From: Liolophura sinensis
Lineage: Eukaryota > Mollusca > Polyplacophora > Chitonida > Chitonidae
Direction: 5' to 3'
NCBI RefSeq assembly: GCF_032854445.1
Contig: NW_027018434.1
Coordinates: forward strand, 1 to 27,050
Length of the DNA stretch: 27,050 nucleotides
Position numbers and translations under genes: made by a program. The first letter of the stretch is position 1. The number at the start of each line of letters is the position of its first letter. The notes under the pieces are model-generated. The model saw nothing but the letters and a program-made list of their open reading frames with translations, did not search any database and was not told the DNA's origin. Positions 1-11,396 of the stretch are shown here, piece after piece.

Positions 1-368
1 TTTTTCTACATGTAGATAAAGACATTGAGTTTGTCTTCGACTTAGAAGTAAGACATTTGCTGGGTGAGTTAAATGGGCTTGGCCCAAAGATTTGACGTCG
101 TCTGGGCTACCGAAGGGCAAATAACTTATAATGAAAAGTTGAATATAGTAATGACCAGTCGCGATTGTACATAGTTAATGTAGCCGATTTCAATTAGAAA
201 AAATACCAGGCAAAAATCCAAAAGTGGAAAAAACTGTTCCAATGCTGCTGGTAAGAGGCTAATCCGACGTATTTTTTGACGAGAAATCGAATGGTGCAAA
301 CCGCGTTGCTCTCCGACCAATACTTTTGGCTGTAGCCACAAATGAATAATCATTGATGTCAAGATCAC
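1..368. repeat. M0: partial monomer (offsets ~184-550)
   Basis: The window opens inside a monomer, six bases before the TACATGTAGA half of the palindrome. Ordinary type: CATTTGCTGGG, AGAAAAAATACC at the A-tract site and GTAGCCAC. It has GGGCAAATAAC where nearly all copies have GGGCACATAAC; only M46 shares this. Confidence 0.97.
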
Positions 369-921
369 GTGCCCAGCAACGGCTCTTACTCCATGGAAAC
401 CAAGGAAATTTGCAATTTTTCAACAGCTGGAGATGCCTGGCCCAATTGCGCATCTTTTGGCACCTTATTGATGTGGGTCAGTGTTCAATTGTTACTTTTT
501 ACAGCGGAGTGTATCAAGTACCTTGTGTTTTTTTTTATATACAAATGGTGTGGTTTTTCTACATGTAGATAAAGACATTGAGTTTTGTCTTCGACTTAGA
601 AGTAAGACAACTGCTGGGTGAATTAAATGGGCTTGGCCCAAAGATTTTGACGTCGTCTGGGCTACCGAAGGGCACATAACTTATAATGAAAGTTGAATAT
701 AGTAATGACCAGTCGCGATTGTACATAGTTAATGTAGCCGATTTCAATTAGCAAAAAGACCAGGCAAAAATCCAAAAGTGGAAAAACTGTTCCAATGCTG
801 CTGGTAAGAGGCTAATCCGACGTATTTTTTGACGAGAAATCGAATGGTGCAAACCGCGTTGCTCTCCGACCAATACTTTTGGCTGTAGCCACAAATGAAT
901 AATCATTGATGTCAAGATCAC
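369..921. repeat. M1: monomer, 553 bp
   Basis: Carries the B-like GCGGAGTG but then the ordinary ATCAAG, so it is mixed in the variable zone. CAACTGCTGGGTGAATTAA and the AGCAAAAAGACC state. Extra T in TTGTTACTTT and in GAGTTTTGTC; one A missing in AATGAAAGTTG. Confidence 0.97.
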
Positions 922-1473
922 GTGCCCAGCAACTGCTCTTACTCCATGGAAACCAAGGAAATTTGCAATTTTTCAACAGCTGGAGATGCCTGGCCCAATT
1001 GCGCATCTTTTGGCACCTTATTGATGTGGGTCAGTGTTAAATTGTACTTTTTACAGCGGACTGTATCAAGTACCTTGTGTTTTTTTATATACAAATGGTG
1101 TGGTTTTTCTACATGTAGATAAAGACATTGATTTTTGTCTTCGACTTAGAAGTAAGACAACTTCTGGGTGAGTTAAATGGGCTTGGCCCAAAGATTTGAC
1201 GTCGTCTGGGCTACCGAAGGGCACATAACTTATAATGAAAAGTTGAATATAGTAATGACCAGTCGCGATTGTACATAGTTAATGTAGCCGATTTCAATTA
1301 GAAAAAATACCAGGCAAAAATCCAAAAGTGGAAAAAACTGTTCCCAATGCTGCTGGTAAGAGGCTAATCCGACGTATTTTTTGACGAGAAATCGAATGGT
1401 GCAAACCACGTTGCTCTCCGACTAATACTTTTGGCTGTAGCCACAAATGAATAATCATTGATGTCAAGATCAC
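922..1473. repeat. M2: monomer, 552 bp, trimer type 1
   Basis: Shares with M5 a distinctive set: GTGTTAAATTG, CAACTTCTGGG, AGAAAAAATACC, and ACCACGTTG with CGACTAATAC. Private change AACTGCTC near offset 13. Confidence 0.97.
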
Positions 1474-2022
1474 GTGCCCAGCAACGGCTCTTACTCCATG
1501 GAAACCAAGGAAATTTGCAATTTTTCAACAGCTGGAGATGCCTGACCCAATTGCGCATCTTTTGGCACCTTATTGATGTGGGTCAGTGTTCAATTGTACT
1601 TTTTACAGCGGACTGTATCAAGTACCTTGTGTTTTTTTATATACAAATGGTGTGGTTTTTCTACATGTAGATAAAGACATTGAGTTTGTCTTCGACTTAG
1701 AAGTAAGACATTTGCTGGGTGAGTTAAATGGGCTTGGCCCAAAGATTTGACGTCGTCTGGGCTACCGAAGGGCACATAACTTATAATGAAAAGTTGAATA
1801 TAGTAATGACCAGTCGCGATTGTACATAGTTAATGTAGCCGATTTCAATTCGCAAAAAGACCAGGCAAAAATCCAAAAGTAGAAAAACTGTTCCAATGCT
1901 GCTGGTAAGAGGCTAATGCGACGTATGTTTTGACGAGAAATCGAATGGTGCAAACCGCGTTGCTCTCCGACCAATACTTTTGGCTATAGCCACAAATGAA
2001 TAATCATTGATGTCAAGATCAC
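1474..2022. repeat. M3: monomer, 549 bp, trimer type 2
   Basis: Shares CCTGACCCAATTG with M4 and M6, and TCGCAAAAAGACC with M6. Private changes: GCTAATGCGACGTATG and CTATAGCCAC. Confidence 0.97.
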
Positions 2023-2571
2023 GTGCCCAGCAACGGCTCTTACTCCATGGAAACCAAGGAAATTTGCAATTTTTCAACAGCTGGAGATGCCTGACCCAAT
2101 TGCGCATCTTTTGGCACCTTATTGATGTGGGTCAGTGTTCAATTGTACTTTTTACAGCGGACTGTATCAAGTACCTTGTGTTTTTTTTATATACAAATGG
2201 TGTGGTTCTTCTACATGTAGATAAAGACATTGAGTTTGTCTTCGACTTAGAAGTGAGACATTTGCTGGGTGAGTTAAATGGGCTTGGCCCAAAGATTTGA
2301 CGTCGTCTGGGCTACCGAAGGGCACATAACTTATAATGAAAAGTTGAATATAGTAATGACCAGTCGCGATTGTACATAGTTAATGTAGCCGATTTCAATT
2401 AGCAAAAAGACCAGGCAAAAATCCAAAAGTGGAAAAACTGTTCCAATGCTGCTGGTAAGAGGCTAATCCGACGTATTTTTGACGAGAAATCGAATGGTGC
2501 AAACCGCGTTGCTCTCCGACCAATACTTTTGGCTGTAGCCACAAATGAATAATCATTGATGTCAAGATCAC
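2023..2571. repeat. M4: monomer, 549 bp
   Basis: CCTGACCCAATTG as in M3 and M6, AGCAAAAAGACC as in M1. Private changes GTGGTTCTTCTACATG and AGAAGTGAGAC. One T is missing from the GTATTTTTGACG tract. Confidence 0.97.
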
Positions 2572-3121
2572 GTGCCCAGCAACGGCTCTTACTCCATGGA
2601 AACCAAGGAAATTTGCAATTTTTCAACAGCTGGAGATGCCTGGCCCAATTGCGCATCTTTTGGCACCTTATTGATGTGGGTCAGTGTTAAATTGTACTTT
2701 TTACAGCGGACTGTATCAAGTACCTTGTGTTTTTTTTATATACAAATGGTGTGGTTTTTCTACATGTAGATAAAGACATTGAGTTTGTCTTCGACTTAGA
2801 AGTAAGACAACTTCTGGGTGAGTTAAATGGGCTTGGCCCAAAGATTTGACGTCGTCTGGGCTACCGAAGGGCACATAACTTATAATGAAAAATTGAATAT
2901 AGTAATGACCAGTCGCGATTGTACATAGTTAATGTAGCCGATTTCAATTAGAAAAAATACCAGGCAAAAATCCAAAAGTGGAAAAACTGTTCCAATGCTG
3001 CTGGTAAGAGGCTAATCCGACGTATTTTTTGACGAGAAATCGAATGGTGCAAACCACGTTGCTCTCCGACTAATACTTTTGGCTGTAGCCACAAATGAAT
3101 AATCATTGATGTCAAGATCAC
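2572..3121. repeat. M5: monomer, 550 bp, trimer type 1
   Basis: Sister of M2, 1650 bp away: same GTGTTAAATTG, CAACTTCTGGG, AGAAAAAATACC, ACCACGTTG and CGACTAATAC states. Private GAAAAATTGAAT. Confidence 0.97.
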
Positions 3122-3667
3122 GTGCCCAGCAACGGCTCTTACTCCATGGAAACCAAGGAAATTTGCAATTTTTCAACAGCTGGAGATGCCTGACCCAATT
3201 GCGCATCTTTTGGCACCTTATTGATGTGGGTCAGTGTTCGTACTTTTTTACAGCGGACTGTATCAAGTACCTTGTGTTTTTTTTATATACAAATGGTGTG
3301 GTTTTTCTACATGTAGATAAAGACATTGAGTTGTCTTCGACTTAGAAGTAAGACATTTGCTGGGTGAGTTAAATGGGCTTGGCCCAAAGATTTGACGTCG
3401 TCTGGGCTACCGAAGGGCACATAACTTATAATGAAAAGTTGAATATAGTAATGACCAGTCGCGATTGTACATAGTTAATGTAGCCGATTTCAATTCGCAA
3501 AAAGACCAGGCAAAAATCCAAAAGTGGAAAAACTGTTCCAATGCTGCTGGTAAGAGGCTAATCCGACGTATTTTTTGACGAGAAATCGAATGGTGCAAAC
3601 CGCGTTGCTCTCCGACCAATACTTTTGGCTGTAGTCACAAATGAATAATCATTGATGTCAAGATCAC
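3122..3667. repeat. M6: monomer, 546 bp, trimer type 2
   Basis: Sister of M3 (CCTGACCCAATTG, TCGCAAAAAGACC). Lost AATT in GTGTTCGTACTTTTTT and two bases in GAGTTGTCTTC. Ends with GTAGTCAC, the state that always precedes a B-type monomer. Confidence 0.97.
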
Positions 3668-4220
3668 GTGCCCAGCAACGGCTCTTACTCCATGGAAACC
3701 AAGGAAATTTGCAATTTTTCAACAGCTGGAGATGCCTGGCCCAATTGCGCATCTTTTGGCACCTTATTAATGTGGGTCAGTGTTCAATTGTACTTTTTAC
3801 AGCGGAGTGTATCATGTACCTTGTGTTTTTTTTTTAAATACAAATGGTGTGGTTTTTCTACATGTAGATAGAGACATTGAGTTTGTCTTCGACTTAGAGG
3901 TAAGACAACTGCTGGGTGAGTTAAATGGGCTTGGCCCAAAGATTTGACGTCGTCTAGGCTACCGAAGGGCACATAACTTATAATAAAAAGTTGAATATAG
4001 TAATGACCAGTCGCGATTGTACATAGTTAATGTAGCCGATTTCAATTAGAAAAAAGACCAGGCAAAAATCCAAAAGTGGAAAAACTGTTCCAAATGCTGC
4101 TGGTAAGAGGCTAATCCGACGTATATTTGGACGAGAAATCGAATGGTGCAAACCGCGTTGCTCTCCGACCAATACTTTTGGCTGTAGCCACAAATGAATA
4201 ATCATTGATGTCAAGATCAC
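3668..4220. repeat. M7: B-type monomer, 553 bp
   Basis: First full B-type copy: GCGGAGTGTATCATG, TTTAAATAC instead of TATATAC, GATAGAGAC, GAGGTAAGACAACTG, CGTCTAGGCT, AATAATAAAAAG-type end with a new AATAAA (3982-3987), AGAAAAAAGACC and GTATATTTGGACG. Also CTTATTAATG. Confidence 0.97.
3982..3987 (+). other. AATAAA created in B-type monomer M7
   Basis: B-type copies read ATAATAAAAAG where others read ATAATGAAAAG, creating the canonical metazoan polyadenylation hexamer. The same change is at 5083, 6738, 8409, 9504, 12802 and, on a non-B background, 13903. No transcript is implied by this alone. Confidence 0.5.
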
Positions 4221-4770
4221 GTGCCCAGCAACGGCTCTTACTCCATGGAAACCAAGGAAATTTGCAATTTTTCAACAGCTGGAGATGCCTGGCCCAATTG
4301 CGCATCTTTTGGCACCTTATTGATGTGGGTCAGTGTTCAATTGTACTTTTTTACAGCGGACTGTATCAAGTACCTTGTGTTTTTTTTTATATACAAATGG
4401 TGTGGTTTTTCTACATGTAGATAAAGACATTGAGTTTGTCTTCGACTTAGAAGTAAGACATTTGCTGGGTGAGTTAAATGGGCTTGGCCAAAGATTTGAC
4501 GTCGTCTGGGCTACCGAAGGGCACATAACTTATAATGAAAAGTTGAATATAGTAATGACCAGTCGCGATTGTACATAGTTAATGTAGCCGATTTCAATTC
4601 GCAAAAAGACCAGGCAAAAATCCAAAAGTGGAAAAACTGTTCCAATGCTGCTGTAAGAGGCTAATCCGACGTATTTTTTGACGAGAAATCGAATGGTGCA
4701 AACCGCGTTGCTCTCCGACCAATACTTTTGGCTGTAGTCACAAATGAATAATCAATGATGTCAAGATCAC
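4221..4770. repeat. M8: monomer, 550 bp
   Basis: Ordinary front with CATTTGCTGGG and TCGCAAAAAGACC, GTAGTCAC at the end. Single-base losses in GGCTTGGCCAAAG and in GCTGCTGTAAGAGG; AATCAATGATG in place of AATCATTGATG. Confidence 0.97.
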
Positions 4771-5319
4771 GTGCCCAGCAACGGCTCTTACTCCATGGAA
4801 ACCAAGGAAATTTGCATTTTTCAACAGCTGGAGATGCCTGGCCCAATTGCGCATCTTTTGGCACCTTATTGATGTGGGTCAGTGTTCAATTGTACTTTTT
4901 ACAGCGGAGTGTATCATGTACCTTGTGTTTTTTTTTAAATACAAATGGTGTGGTTTTTCTACATGTAGATAGAGACATTGAGTTTGTCTTCGACTTAGAG
5001 GTAAGACAACTGCTGGGTGAGTTAAATGGGCTTGGCCCAAAGATTTGACGTCGTCTAGGCTACCGAAGGGCACATAACTTATAATAAAAAGTTGAATATA
5101 GTAATGACCAGTCGCGATTGTACATAGTTAATGTAGCCGATTTCAATTAGAAAAAAGACCAGGCAAAAATCCAAAAGTGGAAAAACTGTTCCAATGCTGC
5201 TGGTAAGAGGCTAATCCGACGTATATTTGACGAGAAATCGAATGGTGCAAACCGCGTTGCTCTCCGACCAATACTTTTGGCTGTAGCCACAAATGAATAA
5301 TCATTGATGTCAAGATCAC
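4771..5319. repeat. M9: B-type monomer, 549 bp
   Basis: Full B signature including GAGGTAAG, CTAGGCT, AATAAA (5083-5088) and AGAAAAAAGACC. GTATATTTGACG lacks one G of the B state; TTGCATTTTTC lacks one A. Confidence 0.97.
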
Positions 5320-5870
5320 GTGCCCAGCAACGGCTCTTACTCCATGGAAACCAAGGGAAATTTGCAATTTTTCAACAGCTGGAGATGCCTGGCCCAATTG
5401 CGCATCTTTTGGCACCTTATTGATGTGGGTCAGTGTTCAATTGTACTTTTTACAGCGGACTGTATCAAGTACCTTGTGTTTTTTTTATATACAAATGGTG
5501 TGGTTTTTCTACATGTAGATAAAGACATTGAGTTTGTCTTCGACTTAGAAGTAAGACATTTGCTGGGTGAGTTCAATGGGCTTGGCCCAACGATTTGACG
5601 TCGTCTGGGCTACCAAAGGGCACATAACTTATAATGAAAAGTTGAATATAGTAATGACCAGTCGCGATTGTACATAGTTAATGTAGCCGATTTCAATTCG
5701 CAAAAAGACCAGGCAAAAATCCAAAAGTGGAAAAACTGTTCCAATGCTGCTGGTAAGAGGCTAATCCGACGTATTTTTTGACGAGAAATCGAATGGTGCA
5801 AACCGCGTTGCTCTCCGACCAATACTTTTGGCTGTATCCACAAATGAATAATCATTGATGTCAAGATCAC
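5320..5870. repeat. M10: monomer, 551 bp
   Basis: Marked by GGCCCAACGATTTG and CTACCAAAGGG, both shared with M21, and GTATCCAC, also in M21. GAGTTCAATGG is private. Start of the 11-monomer block repeated at M21-M24. Confidence 0.97.
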
Positions 5871-6424
5871 GTGCCCAGCAACGGCTCTTACTCCATGGAA
5901 ACCAAGGAAATTTGCAATTTTTCAACAGCTGGAGATGCCTGGCCCAATTGCGCATCTTTTGGCACCTTATTGATGTGGGTCAGTGTTCAATTGTACTTTT
6001 TTACAGCGGACTGTATCAAGTACCTTGTGTTTTTTTTATATACAAATGGTGTGGTTTTTCTACATGTAGATAAAAGACATTGAGTTTGTCTTCGACTTAG
6101 AAGTAAGACATTTGCTGGGTGAGTTATAAATGGGCTTGGCCCAAAGATTTGAGCGTCGTCTGGGCTACCGAAGGGCACATACTTATAATGAAAAGTTGAA
6201 TATAGTAATGACCAGTCGCGATTGTACATAGTTAATGTAGCCGATTTCAATTCGCAAAAAGACCAGGCAAAAATCCAAAAGTGGAAAACTGTTCCAATGC
6301 TGCTGGTAAGAGGCTAATCCGACGTATTTTTTTGACGAGAAATCGAATGGTGCAAACCGCGTTGCTCTCCGACCAATACTTTTGGCTGTAGTCACAAATG
6401 AATAATCATTGATGTCAAGATCAC
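5871..6424. repeat. M11: monomer, 554 bp, indel-rich
   Basis: CATTTGCTGGG, TCGCAAAAAGACC and GTAGTCAC like M22. Several small indels: GATAAAAGACATTG, GAGTTATAAATGG, TTGAGCGTCGTC, GCACATACTTAT, GTGGAAAACTG. Confidence 0.97.
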
Positions 6425-6977
6425 GTGCCCAGCAACGGCTCTTACTCCATGGAAACCAAGGAAATTTGCAATTTTTCAACAGCTGGAGATGCCTGGCCCA
6501 ATTGCGCATCTTTTGGCACCTTATTGATGTGGGTCAGTGTTCAATTGGTACTTTTTACAGCGGAGTGTATCATGTACCTTGTGTTTTTTTTTAAATACAA
6601 ATGGTGTGGTTTTTCTACATGTAGATAGAGACATTGAGTTTGTCTTCGACTTAGAAGTAAGACAACTGCTGGGTGAGTTAAATGGGCTTGCCCAAAGATT
6701 TGACGTCGTCTAGGCTACCGAAGGGCACATAACTTATAATAAAAAAGTTGAATATAGTAATGACCAGTCGGCGATTGTACATAGTTAATGTAGCCGATTT
6801 CAATTAGAAAAAAGACCAGGCAAAAATCCAAAAGTGGAAAAACTGTTCCAATGCTGCTGGTAAGAGGCTAATTCCGACGTATATTTGGACGAGAAATCGA
6901 ATGGTGCAAACCGCGTTGCTCTCCGACCAATACTTTGGCTGTAGCCACAAATGAATAATCATTGATGTCAAGATCAC
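6425..6977. repeat. M12: B-type monomer, 553 bp
   Basis: B signature but with GAAGTAAG instead of GAGGTAAG, a subtype shared only with M23. AATAAA at 6738-6743. Small indels: CAATTGGTAC, GGCTTGCCCAAAG, CAGTCGGCG, GCTAATTCCG, ATACTTTGGC. Confidence 0.97.
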
Positions 6978-7546
6978 GTGCCCAGCAACGGCTCTTACTC
7001 CATGGAAACCAAGGAAATTTGCAATTTTTCAACAGCTGGAGATGCCTGGCCCAATTGCGCATCTTTTGGCACCTTATTGATGTGGGTCAGTGTTCAATTG
7101 TACTTTTTACAGCGGACTGTATCAAGTACCTTGTGTTTTTTTTATATACAAATGGTGTGGTTTTTCTACATGTAGATAAAGACATTGAGTTTGTTCTTCG
7201 ACTTAGAAGTAAGACATTTGCTGGGTGAGTTAAATGGGCTTGGCCCAAAGATTTGACGTCGTCTGGGCTACCGAAGGGCACATAACTTATAATGAAAAGT
7301 TGAATATAGTAATGACCAGTCGCGATTGTACATAGTTAATGTAGCCGATTTCAATTCGCAAACGATTTCAATTCGCAAAAAGACCAGGCAAAAATCCAAA
7401 AGTAGAAAAACTGTTCCAATGCTGCTGGTAAGAGGCTGATCCGACGTATTTTTTGACGAGAAATCGAATGGTGCAAAACCGCGTTGCTCTCCAACCAATA
7501 CTTTTGGCTGTAGCCACAAATGAATAATCATTGATGTCAAGATCAC
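6978..7546. repeat. M13: longest monomer, 569 bp
   Basis: Extra length comes from a 17-bp tandem duplication at 7346-7379. Carries GGCTGATCC and CTCCAACCAAT, a pair shared with M15 and M24, and AAGTAGAAAAAC. Confidence 0.97.
7346..7379 (+). repeat. 17-bp tandem duplication inside M13
   Basis: CGATTTCAATTCGCAAA occurs at 7346-7362 and again at 7363-7379. It explains why M13 is 569 bp. No other monomer has it. Confidence 0.97.
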
Positions 7547-8097
7547 GTGCCCAGCAACGGCTCTTACTCCATGGAAACCAAGAAAATTTGCAATTTTCAA
7601 CAGCTGGAGATGCCTGGCCCAATTGCGCATCTTTTGGCACCTTATTGATGTGGGTCAGTGTTCAATTGTACTTTTTTACAGCGGACTGTATCAAGTACCT
7701 TGTGTTTTTTTATATACAAATGGTGTGGTTTTTCTACATGTAGATAAAGACATTGAGTTTGTCTTCGACTTAGAAGTAAGACAACTGCTGGGTGAGTTAA
7801 ATGGGCTTGGCCCAAAGATTTGACGTCGTCTGGGCTACCGAAGGGCACATAACTTATAATGAAAAGTTGAATATAGTAATGACCAGTCGCGATTGTACAT
7901 AGTTAATGTAGCCGATTTCAATTAGCAAAAAGACCAGGCAAAAATCCAAAAGTGGAAAAACTGTTCAATGCTGCTGGTAAGAGGCTAATTCCGACAGTAT
8001 TTTTTTGACGAGAAATCGAATGGTGCAAACCGCGTTGCTCTCCGACCAATACTTTTGGCTGTAGTCACAAATGAATAATCATTGATGTCAAGATCAC
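7547..8097. repeat. M14: monomer, 551 bp
   Basis: ACCAAGAAAATTT, CAACTGCTGGG, AGCAAAAAGACC and GTAGTCAC, the same combination as M16. Small indels: GCAATTTTCAAC, CTGTTCAATG, CTAATTCCGACAGTATTT. Confidence 0.97.
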
Positions 8098-8644
8098 GTG
8101 CCCAGCAACGGCTCTTACTCCATGGAAACCAAGGAAATTTGCAATTTTCAACAGCTGGAGATGCCTGGCCCAATTGCGCATCTTTTGGCACCTATTGATG
8201 TGGGTCAGTGTTTCAATTGTACTTTTTACAGCGGAGTGTATCATGTACCTTGTGTTTTTTTTAAATACAAATGTGTGTGGTTTTTCTACATGTAGATAGA
8301 GACAATTGAGTTTGTCTTCGACTTAGAGGTAAGACAACTGCTGGGTGAGTTAATGGGCTTGCCCAAAGATTTGACGTCGTCTGGGCTACCGAAGGGCACA
8401 TAACTTATAATAAAAAGTTGAATATAGTAATGACCAGTCGCGATTGTACATAGTTAATGTAGCCGATTTCAATTCGCAAAAGACCAGGCAAAAATCCAAA
8501 AGTGGAAAAACTGTTCAATGCTGCTGGTAAGAGGCTGATCCGACGTATTTTTTGACGAGAAATCGAATGGTGCAAACCGCGTTGCTCTCCAACCAATACT
8601 TTTGGCTGTAGCCACAAATGAATAATCATTGATGTCAAGATCAC
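8098..8644. repeat. M15: chimeric B-type monomer, 547 bp
   Basis: Front is B type (GGAGTGTATCATG, TTTAAATAC, GATAGAG, GAGGTAAG, AATAAA at 8409-8414). The back switches to the M13 pattern (TCGCAAAAGACC, GGCTGATCC, CTCCAACCAAT). The switch falls between offsets ~320 and ~377. CGTCTGGGC rather than CTAGGC. Confidence 0.96.
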
Positions 8645-9195
8645 GTGCCCAGCAACGGCTCTTACTCCATGGAAACCAAGAAAATTTGCAATTTTTCAAC
8701 AGCTGGAGATGCCTGGCCCAATTGCGCATCTTTTGCACCTTATTGATGTGGGTCAGGTGTTCAATTGTACTTTTTTACAGCGGACTGTATCAAGTACCTT
8801 GTGTTTTTTTTATATACAAATGGTGTGGTTTTTCTACATGTAGATAAAGACATTGAGTTTGTCTTCGACTTAGAAGTAAGACAACTGCTGGGTGAGTTAA
8901 ATGGGCTTGGCCCAAAGATTTGACGTCGTCTGGGCTACCGAAGGGCACATAACTTATAATGAAAAGTTGAATATAGTAATGACCAGTCGCGATTGTACAT
9001 AGTTAATGTAGCCGATTTCAATTAGCAAAAAGACCAGGCAAAAATCCAAAAGTGGAAAAAACTGTTCAATGCTGCTGGTAAGAGGCTAATCCGACGTATT
9101 TTTTGACGAGAAATCGAATGGTGCAAACCGCGTTGCTCTCCGACCAATACTTTTGGCTGTAGTCACAAATAAATAATCATTGATGTCAAGATCAC
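8645..9195. repeat. M16: monomer, 551 bp
   Basis: Same combination as M14 (ACCAAGAAAATTT, CAACTGCTGGG, AGCAAAAAGACC, GTAGTCAC). Indels CTTTTGCACC, GGTCAGGTG, CTGTTCAATG. ACAAATAAATAATC is private. Confidence 0.97.
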
Positions 9196-9741
9196 GTGCC
9201 CAGCAACGGCTCTTACTCCATGGAAACCAAGAAATTTGCAATTTTTCAACAGCTGGAGATGCCTGGCCCAATTGCGCATCTTTTGGCACCTTATTGATGT
9301 GGGTCAGTGTTCAATTGTACTTTTACAGCGGAGTGTATCATGTACCTTGTGTTTTTTTTAATACAAATGGTGTGGTTTTTCTACATGTAGATAGAGACAT
9401 TGAGTTTGTCTTCGACTTAGAGGTAAGACAACTGCTGGGTGAGTTAATATGGCTTGGCCCAAAGATTTGACGTCGTCTGGGCTACCGAAGGCACATAACT
9501 TATAATAAAAAGTTGAATATAGTAATGACCAGTCGCGATTGTACATAGTTAATGTAGCCGATTTCAATTCGCAAAAAGACCAGGCAAAAATCCAAAAGTG
9601 GAAAAACTGTTCCAATGCTGCTGGTAAGAGGCTAATCCGACGTATATTTGGACGAGAAATCGAATGGTGCAAACCGCGTTGCTCTCCGACCAATACTTTT
9701 GGCTGTAGCCACAAATGAATAATCATTGATGTCAAGATCAC
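9196..9741. repeat. M17: chimeric B-type monomer, 546 bp
   Basis: B front (GGAGTGTATCATG, GATAGAG, GAGGTAAG, AATAAA at 9504-9509), then the non-B TCGCAAAAAGACC, then B-like GTATATTTGGACG. TTTTTTTAATAC lacks one A of the B state. Indels GTTAATATGGC and CCGAAGGCAC. Confidence 0.96.
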
Positions 9742-10292
9742 GTGCCCAGCAACGGCTCTTACTCCATGGAAACCAAGGAAATTTGCAATTTTTCAACAGC
9801 TGGAGATGCCTGGGCCCAATTGCGCATCTTTTGGCACCTTATTGATGTGGGTCAGTGTTCAATTGTACTTTTTACAGCGGACTGTATCAAGTACCTTGTG
9901 TTTTTTTTATATACAAATGGTGTGGTTTTTCTACATGTAGATAAAGACATTGAGTTTGTCTTCGACTTAGAAGTAAGACAACTGCTGGGTGAGTTAAATG
10001 GGCTTGGCCCAAAGATTTGACGTCGTCTGGGCTACCGAAGGGCACATAACTTATAATGAAAAGTTGAATATAGTAATGACCAGTCGCGATTGTACATAGT
10101 TAATGTAGCCGATTTCAATTCGCAAAAAGACCAGGCAAAATCCAAAAGTAGAAAAACTTTTCCAATGCTGCTGGTAAGAGGCTGATCCGACGTATTTTTT
10201 GACGAGAAATCGAATGGTGCAAACCGCGTTGCTCTCCGACCAATACTTTTGGCTGTAGCCACAAATGAATAATCATTGATGTCCAAGATCAC
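9742..10292. repeat. M18: monomer, 551 bp
   Basis: CAACTGCTGGG, TCGCAAAAAGACC, GTAGAAAAACTTTTCC and GGCTGATCC but CCGACCAAT, so only part of the M13 pattern. Indels CCTGGGCCCAATTG, GGCAAAATCC, GATGTCCAAG. Confidence 0.97.
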
Positions 10293-10846
10293 GTGCCCAG
10301 CAACGGCTCTTACTCCATGGAAACCAAGGAAATTTGCAATTTTTCAACAGCTGGAGATGCCTGGCCCAATTGCGCATCTTTTGGCACCTTATTGATGTGG
10401 GTCAGTGTTCATTTGTACTTTTTTACAGCGGACTGTATCAAGTACCTTGTGTTTTTTTTTATATACAAATGGTGTGGTTTTTCTACATGTAGATAAAGAC
10501 ATTGAGTTTGTCTTCGACTTAGAAGTAAGACAACTGCTGGGTGAGTTAAATGGGCTTGGCCCAAAGATTTGACGTCGTCTGGGCTACCGAAGGGCACATA
10601 ACTTATAATGAAAAGTTGAATATAGTAATGACCAGTCGCGATTGTACATAGGTAATGTAGCCGATTTCAATTCGCAAAAAGACCAGGCAAAAAATCCAAA
10701 AGTAGAAAAACTGTTCCAATGCTGCTGGTAAGAGGCTAATCCGACGTATTTTTTGGACGAGAAATCGAATGGTGCAAACCGCGTTGCTCTCCGACCAATA
10801 CTTTTGGCTGTAGCCACAAATGAATAATCATTGATGTCAAGATCAC
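10293..10846. repeat. M19: monomer, 554 bp
   Basis: CAACTGCTGGG, TCGCAAAAAGACC, GTAGAAAAAC, GTATTTTTTGGACG. Private GTTCATTTGTAC and CATAGGTAATG. The T tract is one longer than usual. Confidence 0.97.
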
Positions 10847-11396
10847 GTGCCCAGCAACGGCTCTTACTCCATGGAAACCAAGGAAATTTGCAATTTTTCA
10901 ACAGCTGGAGATGCCTGGCCCAATTGCGCATCTTTTGGCACCTTATTGATGTGGGTCAGTGTTCAATTGTACTTTTTACAGCAGACTGTATCAAGTACCT
11001 TGTGTTTTTTTTATATACAAATGGTGTGGTTTTTCTACATGTAGATAGGGACATTGAGTTTGTCTTCGACTTAGAAGTAAGACAACTGCTGGGTGAGTTA
11101 AATGGGCTTGGCCCAAAGATTTGACGTCGTCTGGGCTACCGAAGGGCACATAACTTATAATGAAAAGTTAAATATAGTAATGACCAGTCGCGATTGTACA
11201 TAGTTAATGTAGCCGATTTCAATTCGCAAAAAGACCAGGCAAAAATCCAAAAGTGGAAAAACTGTTCCAATGCTGCTGGTAAGAGGCTAATCCGACGTAT
11301 TTTTTTGACGAGAAATCGAATGGTGCAAACCGCGTTGCTCTCCGACCATACTTTTGGCTGTATCCACAAATGAATAATCATTGATGTCAAGATCAC
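10847..11396. repeat. M20: monomer, 550 bp
   Basis: GCAGACTG and AAGTTAAATATAG, both shared with M26 six monomers later. GATAGGGAC is private. Ends with GTATCCAC; one A missing in CCGACCATAC. Confidence 0.97.

Larger units (their letters stand above)
922..3667. repeat. Trimer-spaced duplicate blocks (M2-M3 and M5-M6)
   Basis: M2 and M5 share four uncommon states, including GTGTTAAATTG and CAACTTCTGGG, at 1650 bp distance; M3 and M6 share CCTGACCCAATTG and the TCGCAAAAAGACC state. M4 is the intervening monomer. The third position does not continue into M7, which is B type. Confidence 0.85.
7547..9741. repeat. Dimer-spaced alternation (M14-M15, M16-M17)
   Basis: M14 and M16 share ACCAAGAAAATTT, CAACTGCTGGG, AGCAAAAAGACC and GTAGTCAC; M15 and M17 are both B-front chimeras. 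The two-monomer unit is about 1.1 kb. Confidence 0.8.

Noticed and set aside
9358-9741. The longest open frames (115-127 residues) on the minus strand in the indel-rich region
   Set aside because: They exist only because single-base indels join two frames that are separate in clean monomers. They are artefacts of indels, not genes.
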